This document shows, piece by piece, positions 34,347-43,438 of a stretch of DNA of 64,000 nt. The DNA is from Bacillota bacterium. GTDB lineage: Bacteria; Bacillota; Clostridia; Lachnospirales; Lachnospiraceae. The notes beneath the pieces are model-generated. The model worked only from the letters and a program-made list of their open reading frames with translations. It had not been told where the DNA came from and ran no database searches. The stretch is from the NCBI GenBank assembly GCA_023392535.1, contig JAEVYY010000026.1, positions 1-64,000 of the forward strand, in the 5' to 3' direction. Numbering within the stretch: the first letter of the stretch is position 1; the number at the start of each line of letters is the position of its first letter. Made by a program: the position numbers and the translations under genes.

Positions 34347-35801
34347 ATGAACAAATTTAAATACAATAGAGCTTTTACCTTTTTTTTATCTGCTCTTGTA
34401 ATTTCTAATACATTTTTATATTCTAACTTACCTGTCAATGCAGAAGTAGATTACAAAGCACAAGCGGAAAGCAGAAAATCTTTACCAATACAATCAAATG
34501 AAATACAAAACTGGCCATCTGGACCATCAATTGGTGCAGAAGCTGCAATACTTTTGGAAGCAAATACAGGTACTATTTTATATGCAAAGAATATTCATGA
34601 TAAGAATTATCCGGCTAGCACTACTAAAATATTAACTTGTTTATTAGCTACAGAGAATTCGGAGATGAATGAAATAGTAGAATATTCAAAGAATGCGGTT
34701 TTTAGCATTGAACGTGATTCATCCAATATGGGTATGGATGCTGGTGAAAAAATAACTATGGAGCAATCTTTATACGGAATTTTAGTTGGTTCTGCTAATG
34801 AGGCAGCAAACGCTGTGGCAGAACACATTAGCGGAAGCGTAGAAAAATTCTCAGAATTAATGAATAACCGTGCAAAAGAGCTTGGCTGTAAAGATTCTAA
34901 TTTTGTAAATCCAAATGGTCTTTATAACGAAAATCATTATACAAGTGCTTATGATTTAGCTACTATTGGACGAGCCTTTTTCAAAAATGAATTATTATGT
35001 AAAATGTCAAGTACGCCTTCGTATGAAATTCCGCCTACGGCTACCCAGCCTGATGATATAGTTGTACATTCTAAAAACAAATTACTTCCTGACAGACAAT
35101 GTTCTTATGAGTATATCGTAGGTAGTAAAACTGGATTTACTTCTGAATCAAGGCAAACTCTTGTTTCCTGCGCAAAGAAAGATGGACTTACACTCATATG
35201 TGTTATTATGAAAGAAGAGACGCCTAGCCAATTTACTGACACAATTGAATTATTTGATTATGGTTTTAGTAATTTTAAAAAAGTTAATATTTCAGAAAAT
35301 GAAGTTGAGTATTCCATAAAGAATAATGATCTTTTTAATGCGAATAACGATGTATTAGGAAATTCCAAGCCAGTATTATCATTAAATGAAGAGGATTATA
35401 TTGTTATACCAAATACAGCTGTATTTGAAGATACCACCTCTACTCTCAGCTATGATGATACGACGGATAACGCTGTTGCCTCTATACATTATAATTATAA
35501 CAATATAGAAGTTGGAAGTGTTACTGTGGATCTTGTATCACAAACGGAAAAGGATCTCGATATAGAAACCCCAATGTTACAAGATGTTACTATAAATAAT
35601 ACAAATGATAGTGATGATGTTCTTTTTATTAATATAACGAGAGTATTTTTAATTATTATTTTAATTTCTGCATTATTAATTACTATTTTTGTGATTCATT
35701 CTTTAATGGATAATTATAATTTTTCCAGAAAGAAGAAAGCACGTTCCAGAAATAAAAAAAGGAAAAAAATAACATCAGAATTTGATGATTTTCATTTTTA
35801 A
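34347..35801 (+). CDS. D-alanyl-D-alanine carboxypeptidase (PBP5/DacF family)
   Basis: The 484-residue protein has a signal peptide (cleavage after about Ala32), then SxxK (S91TTK94), SAN (VGSAN) and KTG (SKTGFT), the three penicillin-binding motifs. It trims the terminal D-alanine of peptidoglycan stem peptides. The C-terminus carries a membrane helix and a strongly basic tail (RKKKARSRNKKRKKI), so it is anchored by a true C-terminal helix rather than an amphipathic one. The ATG at 34347 has GGAG 9 nt upstream. It may act in sporulation or vegetative wall remodelling. Confidence 0.9.
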   Translation: MNKFKYNRAFTFFLSALVISNTFLYSNLPVNAEVDYKAQAESRKSLPIQSNEIQNWPSGPSIGAEAAILLEANTGTILYAKNIHDKNYPASTTKILTCLLATENSEMNEIVEYSKNAVFSIERDSSNMGMDAGEKITMEQSLYGILVGSANEAANAVAEHISGSVEKFSELMNNRAKELGCKDSNFVNPNGLYNENHYTSAYDLATIGRAFFKNELLCKMSSTPSYEIPPTATQPDDIVVHSKNKLLPDRQCSYEYIVGSKTGFTSESRQTLVSCAKKDGLTLICVIMKEETPSQFTDTIELFDYGFSNFKKVNISENEVEYSIKNNDLFNANNDVLGNSKPVLSLNEEDYIVIPNTAVFEDTTSTLSYDDTTDNAVASIHYNYNNIEVGSVTVDLVSQTEKDLDIETPMLQDVTINNTNDSDDVLFINITRVFLIIILISALLITIFVIHSLMDNYNFSRKKKARSRNKKRKKITSEFDDFHF

Positions 35802-35804
35802 AAT

Positions 35805-35843
35805 AAAAGGTGCAGAACAAATTAAACTTGTTCTGCACCTTTT
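35805..35843. terminator. Bidirectional terminator between convergent genes
   Basis: A 16-bp perfect stem (35805-35820 with 35828-35843) with AAAA and TTTT ends serves both the carboxypeptidase on the plus strand and the 137-residue protein on the minus strand. It is the strongest hairpin in this area. Confidence 0.9.
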
Positions 35844-35844
35844 A

Positions 35845-36258
35845 TCATTCATTATTTAATGGAATACTATTTTCATATTTATCATATAATTCTTTTAATT
35901 TAACAATATCATTTTTATCTATTTCACTTTTAACATAGTCTTTTACTGCCGAAGTTCCTTCCTTTTTATAGATCTCAATACATTCTTTTAATTTTTCTGT
36001 ATCTGTATATTTATCTACTATTTCTTCAAATTCTTTTTTATCATTCTCTTCCATTTGACTTTCAATTTCTTCGATATTAACAGAAATACCTGTGTTTGAA
36101 TGAATGATTTGCTCAACTGCTGCTGTTGCAATTTTTTTGGTTATAATTTTTTCTATATCATCTTTAGATAATATTATAACTGTAACTACTACAATAAGTA
36201 ATAATAGTACGATTAAAGCTATGATTCTTCCTATAGGACTTTTTTTTCTTCTTTTCAT
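35845..36258 (-). CDS. Uncharacterised single-pass membrane protein, 137 aa
   Basis: I do not recognise a family. A basic N-terminus (KRRKK) and one membrane helix (about residues 10-30) are followed by a Glu/Lys-rich, helical extracytoplasmic part. It lies 15 bp downstream of the CPA2 antiporter in the same direction and is probably cotranscribed with it, driven by the palindromic promoter region. A regulatory or structural partner role is possible but unproven. Confidence 0.7.
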   Translation of the reverse strand: MKRRKKSPIGRIIALIVLLLLIVVVTVIILSKDDIEKIITKKIATAAVEQIIHSNTGISVNIEEIESQMEENDKKEFEEIVDKYTDTEKLKECIEIYKKEGTSAVKDYVKSEIDKNDIVKLKELYDKYENSIPLNNE

Positions 36259-36273
36259 TTTTTCTTTCCATTT

Positions 36274-37470
36274 CTATGAAACCATATTTAAAGACTTTTC
36301 TTCTCTTTCATATAAAACTTTTAAGAGAAGTGGTGTAGCTATAGAAGATATTATAATTAAAAAAATTATTGATGTAAAGTATTCAGATGTTAATAATCCA
36401 ACTGTTAATCCTTTTTGTGCAACAATGAGAGCAACTTCTCCCCTGGTCATCATGCCAATTCCGATTTTTAAAGAATCTTTCCAGTTATACTTGCAAATCT
36501 TAGCCATTAACCCACACCCAAAAATTTTACAAATAAGACCGATTAAAACAAATAACATAGAAAAAATAAAAATAGACAAAGTTATACTATTAAAATTTGT
36601 CTTTAAACCTATTCCTGCAAAAAAAACAGGACCAAAAATCATATAGGAATTAATGTCCATTTTATTTGCTATGTATTCTGAATCATGGATACTACATAAT
36701 ATAATTCCTGCTATATAAGCTCCTGTAATATCAGCAATACCAAAATATTTTTCCGCAGTATAGGATAATAAAAGACAGAAACCAAGACCGATGATAGGTA
36801 TACGTCTTGTATGTGGATATCTGGTATCTATTTTTTTAAATATCTTATAAGATATAAAACCTAACATAATTGTTAATATAAAAAATAGGATTGTATTAAT
36901 GATAACTCTTAAAGGATGTATAGAAGGGTTTTTAAATCCGATAATTATTGTTAATACTATAATAGCAATAATATCATCAATAATAGCTGCACTTAGTATT
37001 GTAGTACCTACACGTCCCTTTAATTTTCCTAAGTCACGAAGTGTTTGGACTGTAATACTAACCGAAGTTGCTGTTAGTATGCAACCAATAAATACTGCTT
37101 TGTAAAATTGGTCTGTTCCTATAGTTCCTACTCCATAATAAGCCATATATAAGAATGTGCCACCTAATAATGGAACTAGTACCCCTGCACAAGCTATTAA
37201 AAATGCAATAGGTCCTGTTTTTATTAATTCTTTAAAATCTGTTTCCAGACCTGCTGAAAACATGAGTAAAATAACACCTATTTCTGCCATTTGTAATAAA
37301 AAATTACTTTCCTTTACCAATCCAAGTAAGCAAGGTCCAATAATTAGTCCTGCAATTATCTGTCCCACAACTTGAGGTGCTTTCAATTTTCTTGCTATAA
37401 TTCCAAAAAATTTTGCTGATAGAATTATAATTGCCAAATCTTTAAAAATATAATATACTTCTGTTTCCAT
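36274..37470 (-). CDS. Cation:proton antiporter, CPA2 (KefB/NapA-like)
   Basis: The 398-residue protein has about 12 membrane helices with an N-terminal KefB-type region (FGIIARKLKAPQVVGQIIAGLIIGP), and motif ILSAAIIDDIIAIIVL with the acidic pair of Na+/H+ and K+/H+ antiporters. It lacks a C-terminal regulatory (TrkA-N) domain; the 137-residue neighbour may substitute. It is divergent to a Crp/Fnr regulator across a 44-bp palindrome, so the regulator probably controls it. The ion (Na+ or K+) is not assigned. Confidence 0.88.
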   Translation of the reverse strand: METEVYYIFKDLAIIILSAKFFGIIARKLKAPQVVGQIIAGLIIGPCLLGLVKESNFLLQMAEIGVILLMFSAGLETDFKELIKTGPIAFLIACAGVLVPLLGGTFLYMAYYGVGTIGTDQFYKAVFIGCILTATSVSITVQTLRDLGKLKGRVGTTILSAAIIDDIIAIIVLTIIIGFKNPSIHPLRVIINTILFFILTIMLGFISYKIFKKIDTRYPHTRRIPIIGLGFCLLLSYTAEKYFGIADITGAYIAGIILCSIHDSEYIANKMDINSYMIFGPVFFAGIGLKTNFNSITLSIFIFSMLFVLIGLICKIFGCGLMAKICKYNWKDSLKIGIGMMTRGEVALIVAQKGLTVGLLTSEYFTSIIFLIIISSIATPLLLKVLYEREEKSLNMVS

Positions 37471-37514
37471 TTAATACCTTCTCCTCATATAATAATAAAT
37501 TCCTTACCAAGTGT

Positions 37515-37566
37515 ATCATATTAATACAAAATAAGTGTTGCAATTGCAACACTTATTTTGTATTAT
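37515..37566. promoter_or_regulatory. Divergent promoters sharing one -35 box
   Basis: TTGCAA (37538-37543) is its own reverse complement. To the right, 17 nt separate it from TATTAT (37561-37566); to the left, 17 nt separate it from TATGAT on the minus strand (37515-37520). So the antiporter and Crp/Fnr genes seem to share one -35 element at the centre of the palindrome, and their transcription would exclude each other. Confidence 0.6.
37522..37565. repeat. 44-bp perfect palindrome in the divergent promoter region
   Basis: A perfect inverted repeat without loop, with the centre TTGCAATTGCAA and flanks AAGTG/CACTT, lies between the antiporter start (37470) and the Crp/Fnr start (37603). No gene ends here, so it is unlikely to be a terminator; it is most likely an operator for the adjacent regulator. 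Confidence 0.85.
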
Positions 37567-37602
37567 TTACACATAAAAAAATTTATAAGCGAGGTAATTT
37601 AT

Positions 37603-38304
37603 TTGAATTATATAAAAGCTTTAAAAAATCATCCCCTATTTTACGGAATAGATAAAATTAATATTCAGATTTTGCTTGAATGCTTTCATTTTCAACCAAA
37701 AAAATATAAAAAAAATGAGTATATTATTATGGAAGGAGATAAAGTTCAATATATCGGTATTATACTTCAGGGAACGATACTTATGGAAAAAAATGATTAT
37801 TATGGTAATAATTATTTTTTCACTGAGCTAAGAGAACACGAATTATTTGCAGAACCTTTTATGAGTTCTTCGCTTCAAAAAAGTACAGTAAATTATAAAG
37901 CTATTACAAATTGCTCCATATTGATATTTCCTTATAAATTAATATGGAAAGTCTGTAGTAAGAATTGTTATTTTCATTCGGTTTTTACAGAAAATTTAAT
38001 GAATTTACTAGCATTAAAAACTCGTATTTTATTAGCTAAAATTGAAATTTTATCGAAGAGATCCATTAGAGAACGTTTACTAACTTTTTTAAATATGATT
38101 AGGATAGGTCAGGATATCATTGGTCTATCACATATAAATAAGCCTGAGAATTTAAAGGAAAATGAGCTGTATATTCCTCTTAACTATACAGAAATTGCTG
38201 AGTATTTATGTGTAAATAGAAGTGCTTTTGAAAGAGAACTTACAAAAATGAAAGCAGAAAATATCATTTCGATTAAAAATAATATTTTCTGCTTGTATAT
38301 ATAA
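37603..38304 (+). CDS. Crp/Fnr family transcriptional regulator
   Basis: The 234-residue protein has an N-terminal cyclic-nucleotide-binding-like beta-barrel (YIIMEGDKVQYIGIILQGTILM) and a C-terminal helix-turn-helix (LNYTEIAEYLCVNRSAFERELTKM). There is no N-terminal cysteine cluster as in oxygen-sensing FNR, though several cysteines are present. It probably starts with TTG at 37603, which has GAGG 8 nt upstream; the longer frame from 37558 overlaps the palindrome. It probably binds the 44-bp palindrome and controls itself and the CPA2 antiporter. The ligand is unknown. Confidence 0.87.
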   Translation: MNYIKALKNHPLFYGIDKINIQILLECFHFQPKKYKKNEYIIMEGDKVQYIGIILQGTILMEKNDYYGNNYFFTELREHELFAEPFMSSSLQKSTVNYKAITNCSILIFPYKLIWKVCSKNCYFHSVFTENLMNLLALKTRILLAKIEILSKRSIRERLLTFLNMIRIGQDIIGLSHINKPENLKENELYIPLNYTEIAEYLCVNRSAFERELTKMKAENIISIKNNIFCLYI

Positions 38305-38315
38305 TAAAAAATATA

Positions 38316-38789
38316 TCAAACTTGTATTTTACAAACATCTACCCATTCTTCTGCTTGAGATGCTTTCTCTAACTCTTTTATAGTAAGTTCTACACAACTA
38401 TTACTACTCCCTGCTGCCGGTAAAATAGTATCAAATCTTTTCATCGACTCATCCAAATATATTTTAACTTTTGGATCTTTTATTGCAAATGGGCAAACAC
38501 CACCAACCTCATGTCCGGTATAAGCTATTACTTCATCCGCTTTTAGCATCTTTGCTTTGATTCCAAATCGCTCCTTATATTTCTTGTTATCAATTTTTGT
38601 ATCTCCGGATGTTACTATTAATAATGCAGAATCTTCTCCTTTGAAAGATAAAGTTTTTGCGATTCTAGCTGGTATTACTCCTGCTGCTGCAGCTGCTAAT
38701 TCTACCGTTGCACTTGAAACTTTAAATTCAATTACCTTATTTTTTAGACCAAATCGATCTAAATATTTTTTTACAATTTCAATTGACAT
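38316..38789 (-). CDS. YbaK/EbsC family protein, probable Cys-tRNA(Pro) deacylase
   Basis: The 157-residue protein matches the YbaK domain (VKTLSFKGEDSALLIVTSGDTKI-like stretch, and GHEVGGVCPFAIK). YbaK hydrolyses Cys-tRNA(Pro) and related mischarged tRNAs. It is downstream of gyrA, after the gyrA terminator, and its start has AAGGAAG. Alternative specificity (ProX-type) cannot be excluded. Confidence 0.87.
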   Translation of the reverse strand: MSIEIVKKYLDRFGLKNKVIEFKVSSATVELAAAAAGVIPARIAKTLSFKGEDSALLIVTSGDTKIDNKKYKERFGIKAKMLKADEVIAYTGHEVGGVCPFAIKDPKVKIYLDESMKRFDTILPAAGSSNSCVELTIKELEKASQAEEWVDVCKIQV

Positions 38790-38807
38790 AATGACTTCCT
38801 TTCATAT

Positions 38808-38843
38808 CAAAAGTGTATTTGTCTCATGACAAATACACTTTTG
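38808..38843 (-). terminator. Terminator of the gyrB-gyrA transcript
   Basis: A 16-bp stem (38808-38823 with 38828-38843) and 4-nt loop downstream of gyrA. The U-tract is inside the stem, so it may also work as a barrier or on the other strand. Confidence 0.65.
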
Positions 38844-38855
38844 TAATAGTTTAAA

Positions 38856-41417
38856 TTATTCAATTTCTTCTGATGATTTAATATCCTCTTCATCAATCAT
38901 ATTTACACTTTTTTCTTCCTTAGGTATTTCTTCCATGGCATCTTCCACATTATCAAATTCATAATTACCATCAGATACTTTTTCTCTAACCTTAGCAATT
39001 TGTGCTACTTTTACATTATGATCCAGATTAATCATTTTTACACCAGAAGTAATTCTTCCCAAAGTTGAAATATCTTCCATACGAAGCTGAATGATAATTC
39101 CTTCGGAAGTAATCATCATAATTTCATGATCATTGGTAACACATTTTACTCCAACCACATAACCAGTTTTTTCTGTGATCTTATAACACTTTACACCTTT
39201 ACCGCCACGTTTTTGAACTGTAAACTCTTCTAAATAAGTACGTTTACCCATTCCATTTTCTGATACAATTAATAATGAGTCACCTTGATGATCTAATTGC
39301 ATTCCTATAATCTCATCTCTATCACCAAGATTCATTCCAATAACGCCCATAGATGCTCTACCAGTTGCCCTTACATCTGTCTCTTTAAAACAAATGCACA
39401 TACCATGTTTTGTTACAAGATATATTAAAGTATCTTTGTCAGTTGTTTTAACTTCAATTAATTCATCGTCTTCACGTAGATTAATTGCTGCTAAACCATT
39501 TTTACGGACATTACTATATTCCACAAGTGATGTTTTCTTAACAATGCCCTTTCTTGTAACCATAAATAGATTTCTATCTTCCTCATAATCCTTTATTGGT
39601 ATAATTGCTGAAATTTTTTCCCCAGGATTTAACTGAAGTAGATTTATAATAGCAGTACCTCTTGCAGTTCTGCTTGCCTCAGGAATTTCATAGGCTTTTA
39701 AGCGATATACACGACCAAAATTAGTAAAGAAATTAATATAGTGATGCGTTGTCGTCATAAGAAGATCTTCTATAAAATCTTCTTCTATTGTTTGCATTCC
39801 CTTTATACCTTTACCGCCTCTGTTCTGACTCCTAAAATTATCGATTGTCATACGTTTGATGTAGCCTAGCCTAGTCATAGCAATTACTGTATTATCTTTT
39901 GGAATTAAGTCTTCCATAGATATATCATATTCATCAAACCCTATAACACTTCTTCTTTCATCACCATACTTATCTAAAATAACAGTAATTTCTTTTTTTA
40001 TTACTCCAAGAAGCAACTTTTCATTTTCTAAAATTGCTCTTAATTCTGCAATTCTTGCTACTAATTCATTATGCTCGTTTTCTAATTTTTCTCTTTCTAA
40101 TCCAGTTAATGCACGAAGACGCATATCTACAATCGCCTGTGCCTGAACCTCTGATAATCCAAAACAAGCAATTAATTCATCTTTTGCTATTTGGACGTTC
40201 TTACTTCCTCTAATAATTCTAATTACTTCATCAATGTTATCAAGAGCAATTAATAATCCTTGTAAAATATGATCTCTTTCTTCCGCTTTATTTAAATCAT
40301 ATTTTGTTCTTCTAGTCACAACATCTTCTTGGTGCCTGATATAATACTTTAACATATCATGAATATTCAATATCCTTGGCTCATTATTAACAAGAGCCAG
40401 CATATTAACTCCAAACGTATCCTGTAACTGTGTATGTTTGTATAATAAATTCATGACTACATTTGCATTTGCATCACGACGTAATTCCACCACAACACGC
40501 ATGCCTTCTCTATCAGATTCATCACGAAGATCTGTAATACCGTCAATTTTTTTATCGCGGACTAATTCAGCTATTTTTTCGATTAATCTTGCTTTATTAA
40601 CCATATAAGGTAATTCGGTAATAATAATGCGTGATTTGCCATTTGACATTGTCTCAATATCTGCTACACCACGAACTTTGACTTTACCACGCCCCGTTCT
40701 ATATGCTTCATCAATTCCTCTGGTTCCAAGAATAATACCACCTGTTGGAAAATCAGGTCCTTTGACAATAGTAAGTATTTCATCAATATCTGTTTCTCTA
40801 TCCTCTTCAATTCTATTATTAATCATCATAATAACAGCACTAATTACTTCTTTTAAATTATGAGGAGGGATATTAGTAGCCATACCTACAGCAATACCAG
40901 TAGTTCCATTTACCAAAAGATTCGGGTATCTACTTGGAAGAACAGCAGGTTCTTTTTCTGTTTCATCAAAGTTTGGCACAAAATCGACCGTATCTTTATT
41001 GATATCTGCTAACATTTCCATAGATATCTTAGAAAGCCTCGCTTCTGTATAACGCATTGCAGCAGCACCGTCACCGTCTACAGAACCAAAATTACCATGT
41101 CCATCTACTAACGGATATCTAGTCGACCATTCTTGAGCCATATTTACCAATGCACCATAAATAGAACTATCACCATGAGGGTGATATTTACCCATTGTAT
41201 CCCCTACGATACGCGCACATTTTCTATGAGGTTTGTCAGGACCATTATTAAGCTCTATCATAGAATAAAGAACTCTACGCTGTACTGGTTTTAATCCATC
41301 ACGTACATCCGGTAATGCACGCGATGCTATAACACTCATCGCATATTCTATATAAGAATTTTCCATGGTTTTCTTTAAGTCGACTTCATGAATTTTATCA
41401 AAGATATTATCTTCCAT
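38856..41417 (-). CDS. gyrA: DNA gyrase subunit A
   Basis: The 853-residue subunit has catalytic Tyr123 (AMRYTEARLS) and HPHGDSSIYG in the quinolone region, followed by six beta-propeller blades in the C-terminal half (motifs such as QNRGGKGIKG and QKRGGKG) and an acidic tail. With GyrB it introduces negative supercoils. Ser84 is kept, but the position equivalent to E. coli Asp87 is Gly88, a residue that in other species is a quinolone-resistance change. It is in the dnaA-dnaN-recF-gyrB-gyrA order and is read away from the origin. Confidence 0.97.
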   Translation of the reverse strand: MEDNIFDKIHEVDLKKTMENSYIEYAMSVIASRALPDVRDGLKPVQRRVLYSMIELNNGPDKPHRKCARIVGDTMGKYHPHGDSSIYGALVNMAQEWSTRYPLVDGHGNFGSVDGDGAAAMRYTEARLSKISMEMLADINKDTVDFVPNFDETEKEPAVLPSRYPNLLVNGTTGIAVGMATNIPPHNLKEVISAVIMMINNRIEEDRETDIDEILTIVKGPDFPTGGIILGTRGIDEAYRTGRGKVKVRGVADIETMSNGKSRIIITELPYMVNKARLIEKIAELVRDKKIDGITDLRDESDREGMRVVVELRRDANANVVMNLLYKHTQLQDTFGVNMLALVNNEPRILNIHDMLKYYIRHQEDVVTRRTKYDLNKAEERDHILQGLLIALDNIDEVIRIIRGSKNVQIAKDELIACFGLSEVQAQAIVDMRLRALTGLEREKLENEHNELVARIAELRAILENEKLLLGVIKKEITVILDKYGDERRSVIGFDEYDISMEDLIPKDNTVIAMTRLGYIKRMTIDNFRSQNRGGKGIKGMQTIEEDFIEDLLMTTTHHYINFFTNFGRVYRLKAYEIPEASRTARGTAIINLLQLNPGEKISAIIPIKDYEEDRNLFMVTRKGIVKKTSLVEYSNVRKNGLAAINLREDDELIEVKTTDKDTLIYLVTKHGMCICFKETDVRATGRASMGVIGMNLGDRDEIIGMQLDHQGDSLLIVSENGMGKRTYLEEFTVQKRGGKGVKCYKITEKTGYVVGVKCVTNDHEIMMITSEGIIIQLRMEDISTLGRITSGVKMINLDHNVKVAQIAKVREKVSDGNYEFDNVEDAMEEIPKEEKSVNMIDEEDIKSSEEIE

Positions 41418-41473
41418 TTTTTAACCTTTCTTACTACTCTAACAGTTTTAAAATTTTAAAATAAACTTTCATC

Positions 41474-43390
41474 TTAAACATCTAAATATTTAACATATTT
41501 TGCATTTTCTTCTATAAATTCACGACGTGGTTCTACTTTGTCTCCCATCAACGTTGTAAAAGTGAGATCTGTTTCCAATTCTGTTTCATTATCCATGACA
41601 ACTCGCAATAGAATTCTTCTTTCAGGATCCATTGTCGTTTCCCACAATTGTTCCGCATCCATTTCTCCAAGTCCTTTATATCTTTGAATTTTATTATTCT
41701 GATCTCTTCCTATTTCAACTAATATATTATTTAATTCTTCATCACTATAAGCATACCATACTTTTTTATTCTTCTCTAATTTATAAAGAGGAGGCTGTGC
41801 TAAATAAACATACCCATTTCTAATTAAATCCGGCATAAAACGGTAGATAAATGTCAATAATAAGGTACTGATATGTGCACCATCTACATCCGCATCCGTC
41901 ATTATTATGATTTTATGATATCTGAGTTTAGAAATATCAAAATCATCATGAATACCTGTACCAAAAGCTGTTATTAATGCTTTTATCTCAGCATTACCAA
42001 AAATTTTATCCAATCTTGCTTTTTCAACATTTAATATTTTACCACGTAGTGGTAATATCGCTTGAGTACTTCTGCTTCTGGCAGTTTTTGCACTACCACC
42101 TGCAGAATCACCTTCAACTATATAGATTTCACAATTTTTAGGATCTTTATCAGAACAATCTGCTAATTTTCCTGGTAATGACATGCCCTCAAGAGCAGTT
42201 TTTCTTCTTGTAAGATCCCTTGCTTTTCTTGCAGCATCTCTTGCTCTTTGTGCTAATATAGATTTTTCACATACTAATTTTGCTACGCCTGGATTCTGCT
42301 CTAAAAAGTAAGTGAGCTGTTCACTTACAATATTATCAACAGCACCTCTAGCTTCAGAATTTCCTAATTTTTGCTTTGTCTGACCTTCAAATTGTGGATC
42401 TTCGATTTTAATACTGACAATAGCGGTAAGGCCTTCCCTAATATCTTCTCCTGTGAGATTTGACTCATTTTCCTTTAACAATTTTACACTTCTTGCGTAA
42501 TCATTAAATGTTTTCGTAAGAGCATTTCGAAAACCTGCAAGATGTGTACCCCCTTCAGGCGTATTAATATTATTGACGAAACTATAAGAACTCTCCGTAT
42601 AAGAATCGTTATGCTGCATAGCTACTTCCACATATACATTATCTTTTGTTCCTTCAAAATAAAGAATATCATCATAAATAGCTGTTTTACTTTTATTTAG
42701 ATAAGAAATAAATTCTTTAATCCCACCTTCATAATGAAATTCCTTAATTTGCGGTTCTTCTTTACGATTATCTGTAAGAACTATTTTAAGATTTTTTGTT
42801 AAGAAAGCCATTTCACGGAGTCTCTGCTTCAATATATCAAAATCATATTCGATTTCTTCAAAAATGGTATCATCAGGTTGAAAAGTAACTTTTGTTCCTG
42901 TTTTTTCTGAATCACATTCACCTATCACATTAAGCGGATTAACTACATGACCTCTCTCATACCGTTGTTTATACACTTTTCCTTCTGCGCATATCTCAAC
43001 TTCAAGCCAAGAAGACAGTGCATTAACAACAGAAGCACCAACACCATGTAATCCTCCTGATACTTTATATCCTCCACCACCGAATTTTCCACCTGCATGA
43101 AGAATCGTAAATACAACTTCAACTGCTGGAATACCAGCTTTATGATTGATACCAATTGGTATACCACGGCCATTATCCACTACGGTAATAGAATTTCCTT
43201 TATTTATAAAAACTTGAATCTCTGAACAATATCCAGCTAATGCTTCATCCACTGAATTATCAACAATTTCATAAACTAAATGATGTAATCCTCTTAAAGA
43301 GGTACTTCCTATATACATTCCTGGTCTTTTTCTAACAGCTTCAAGTCCTTCTAATATCTGAATCTGATCTGCTCCGTATTCAGCACTCAT
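41474..43390 (-). CDS. gyrB: DNA gyrase subunit B
   Basis: The 638-residue subunit has the ATP-binding GHKL fold (EIVDNSVDEALAGYC, VVDNGRGIP, GGLHGVGASVVNALS), then TOPRIM EGDSAGGSAK, TDADVDGAHI and the C-terminal RYKGLGEMDAEQLWETTMDP. It supplies ATPase and DNA-cleavage metal sites. The start has GGAGG. It follows recF and precedes gyrA. Confidence 0.97.
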   Translation of the reverse strand: MSAEYGADQIQILEGLEAVRKRPGMYIGSTSLRGLHHLVYEIVDNSVDEALAGYCSEIQVFINKGNSITVVDNGRGIPIGINHKAGIPAVEVVFTILHAGGKFGGGGYKVSGGLHGVGASVVNALSSWLEVEICAEGKVYKQRYERGHVVNPLNVIGECDSEKTGTKVTFQPDDTIFEEIEYDFDILKQRLREMAFLTKNLKIVLTDNRKEEPQIKEFHYEGGIKEFISYLNKSKTAIYDDILYFEGTKDNVYVEVAMQHNDSYTESSYSFVNNINTPEGGTHLAGFRNALTKTFNDYARSVKLLKENESNLTGEDIREGLTAIVSIKIEDPQFEGQTKQKLGNSEARGAVDNIVSEQLTYFLEQNPGVAKLVCEKSILAQRARDAARKARDLTRRKTALEGMSLPGKLADCSDKDPKNCEIYIVEGDSAGGSAKTARSRSTQAILPLRGKILNVEKARLDKIFGNAEIKALITAFGTGIHDDFDISKLRYHKIIIMTDADVDGAHISTLLLTFIYRFMPDLIRNGYVYLAQPPLYKLEKNKKVWYAYSDEELNNILVEIGRDQNNKIQRYKGLGEMDAEQLWETTMDPERRILLRVVMDNETELETDLTFTTLMGDKVEPRREFIEENAKYVKYLDV

Positions 43391-43438
43391 TTTAAGCCTC
43401 CTAATTTTTATTACAAAATAACTATTTTTATAAATTAG

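Noticed and set aside
37522..37565. Palindrome as a terminator
   Set aside because: No gene ends here; both neighbours start from it and the -10/-35 boxes fit promoters.
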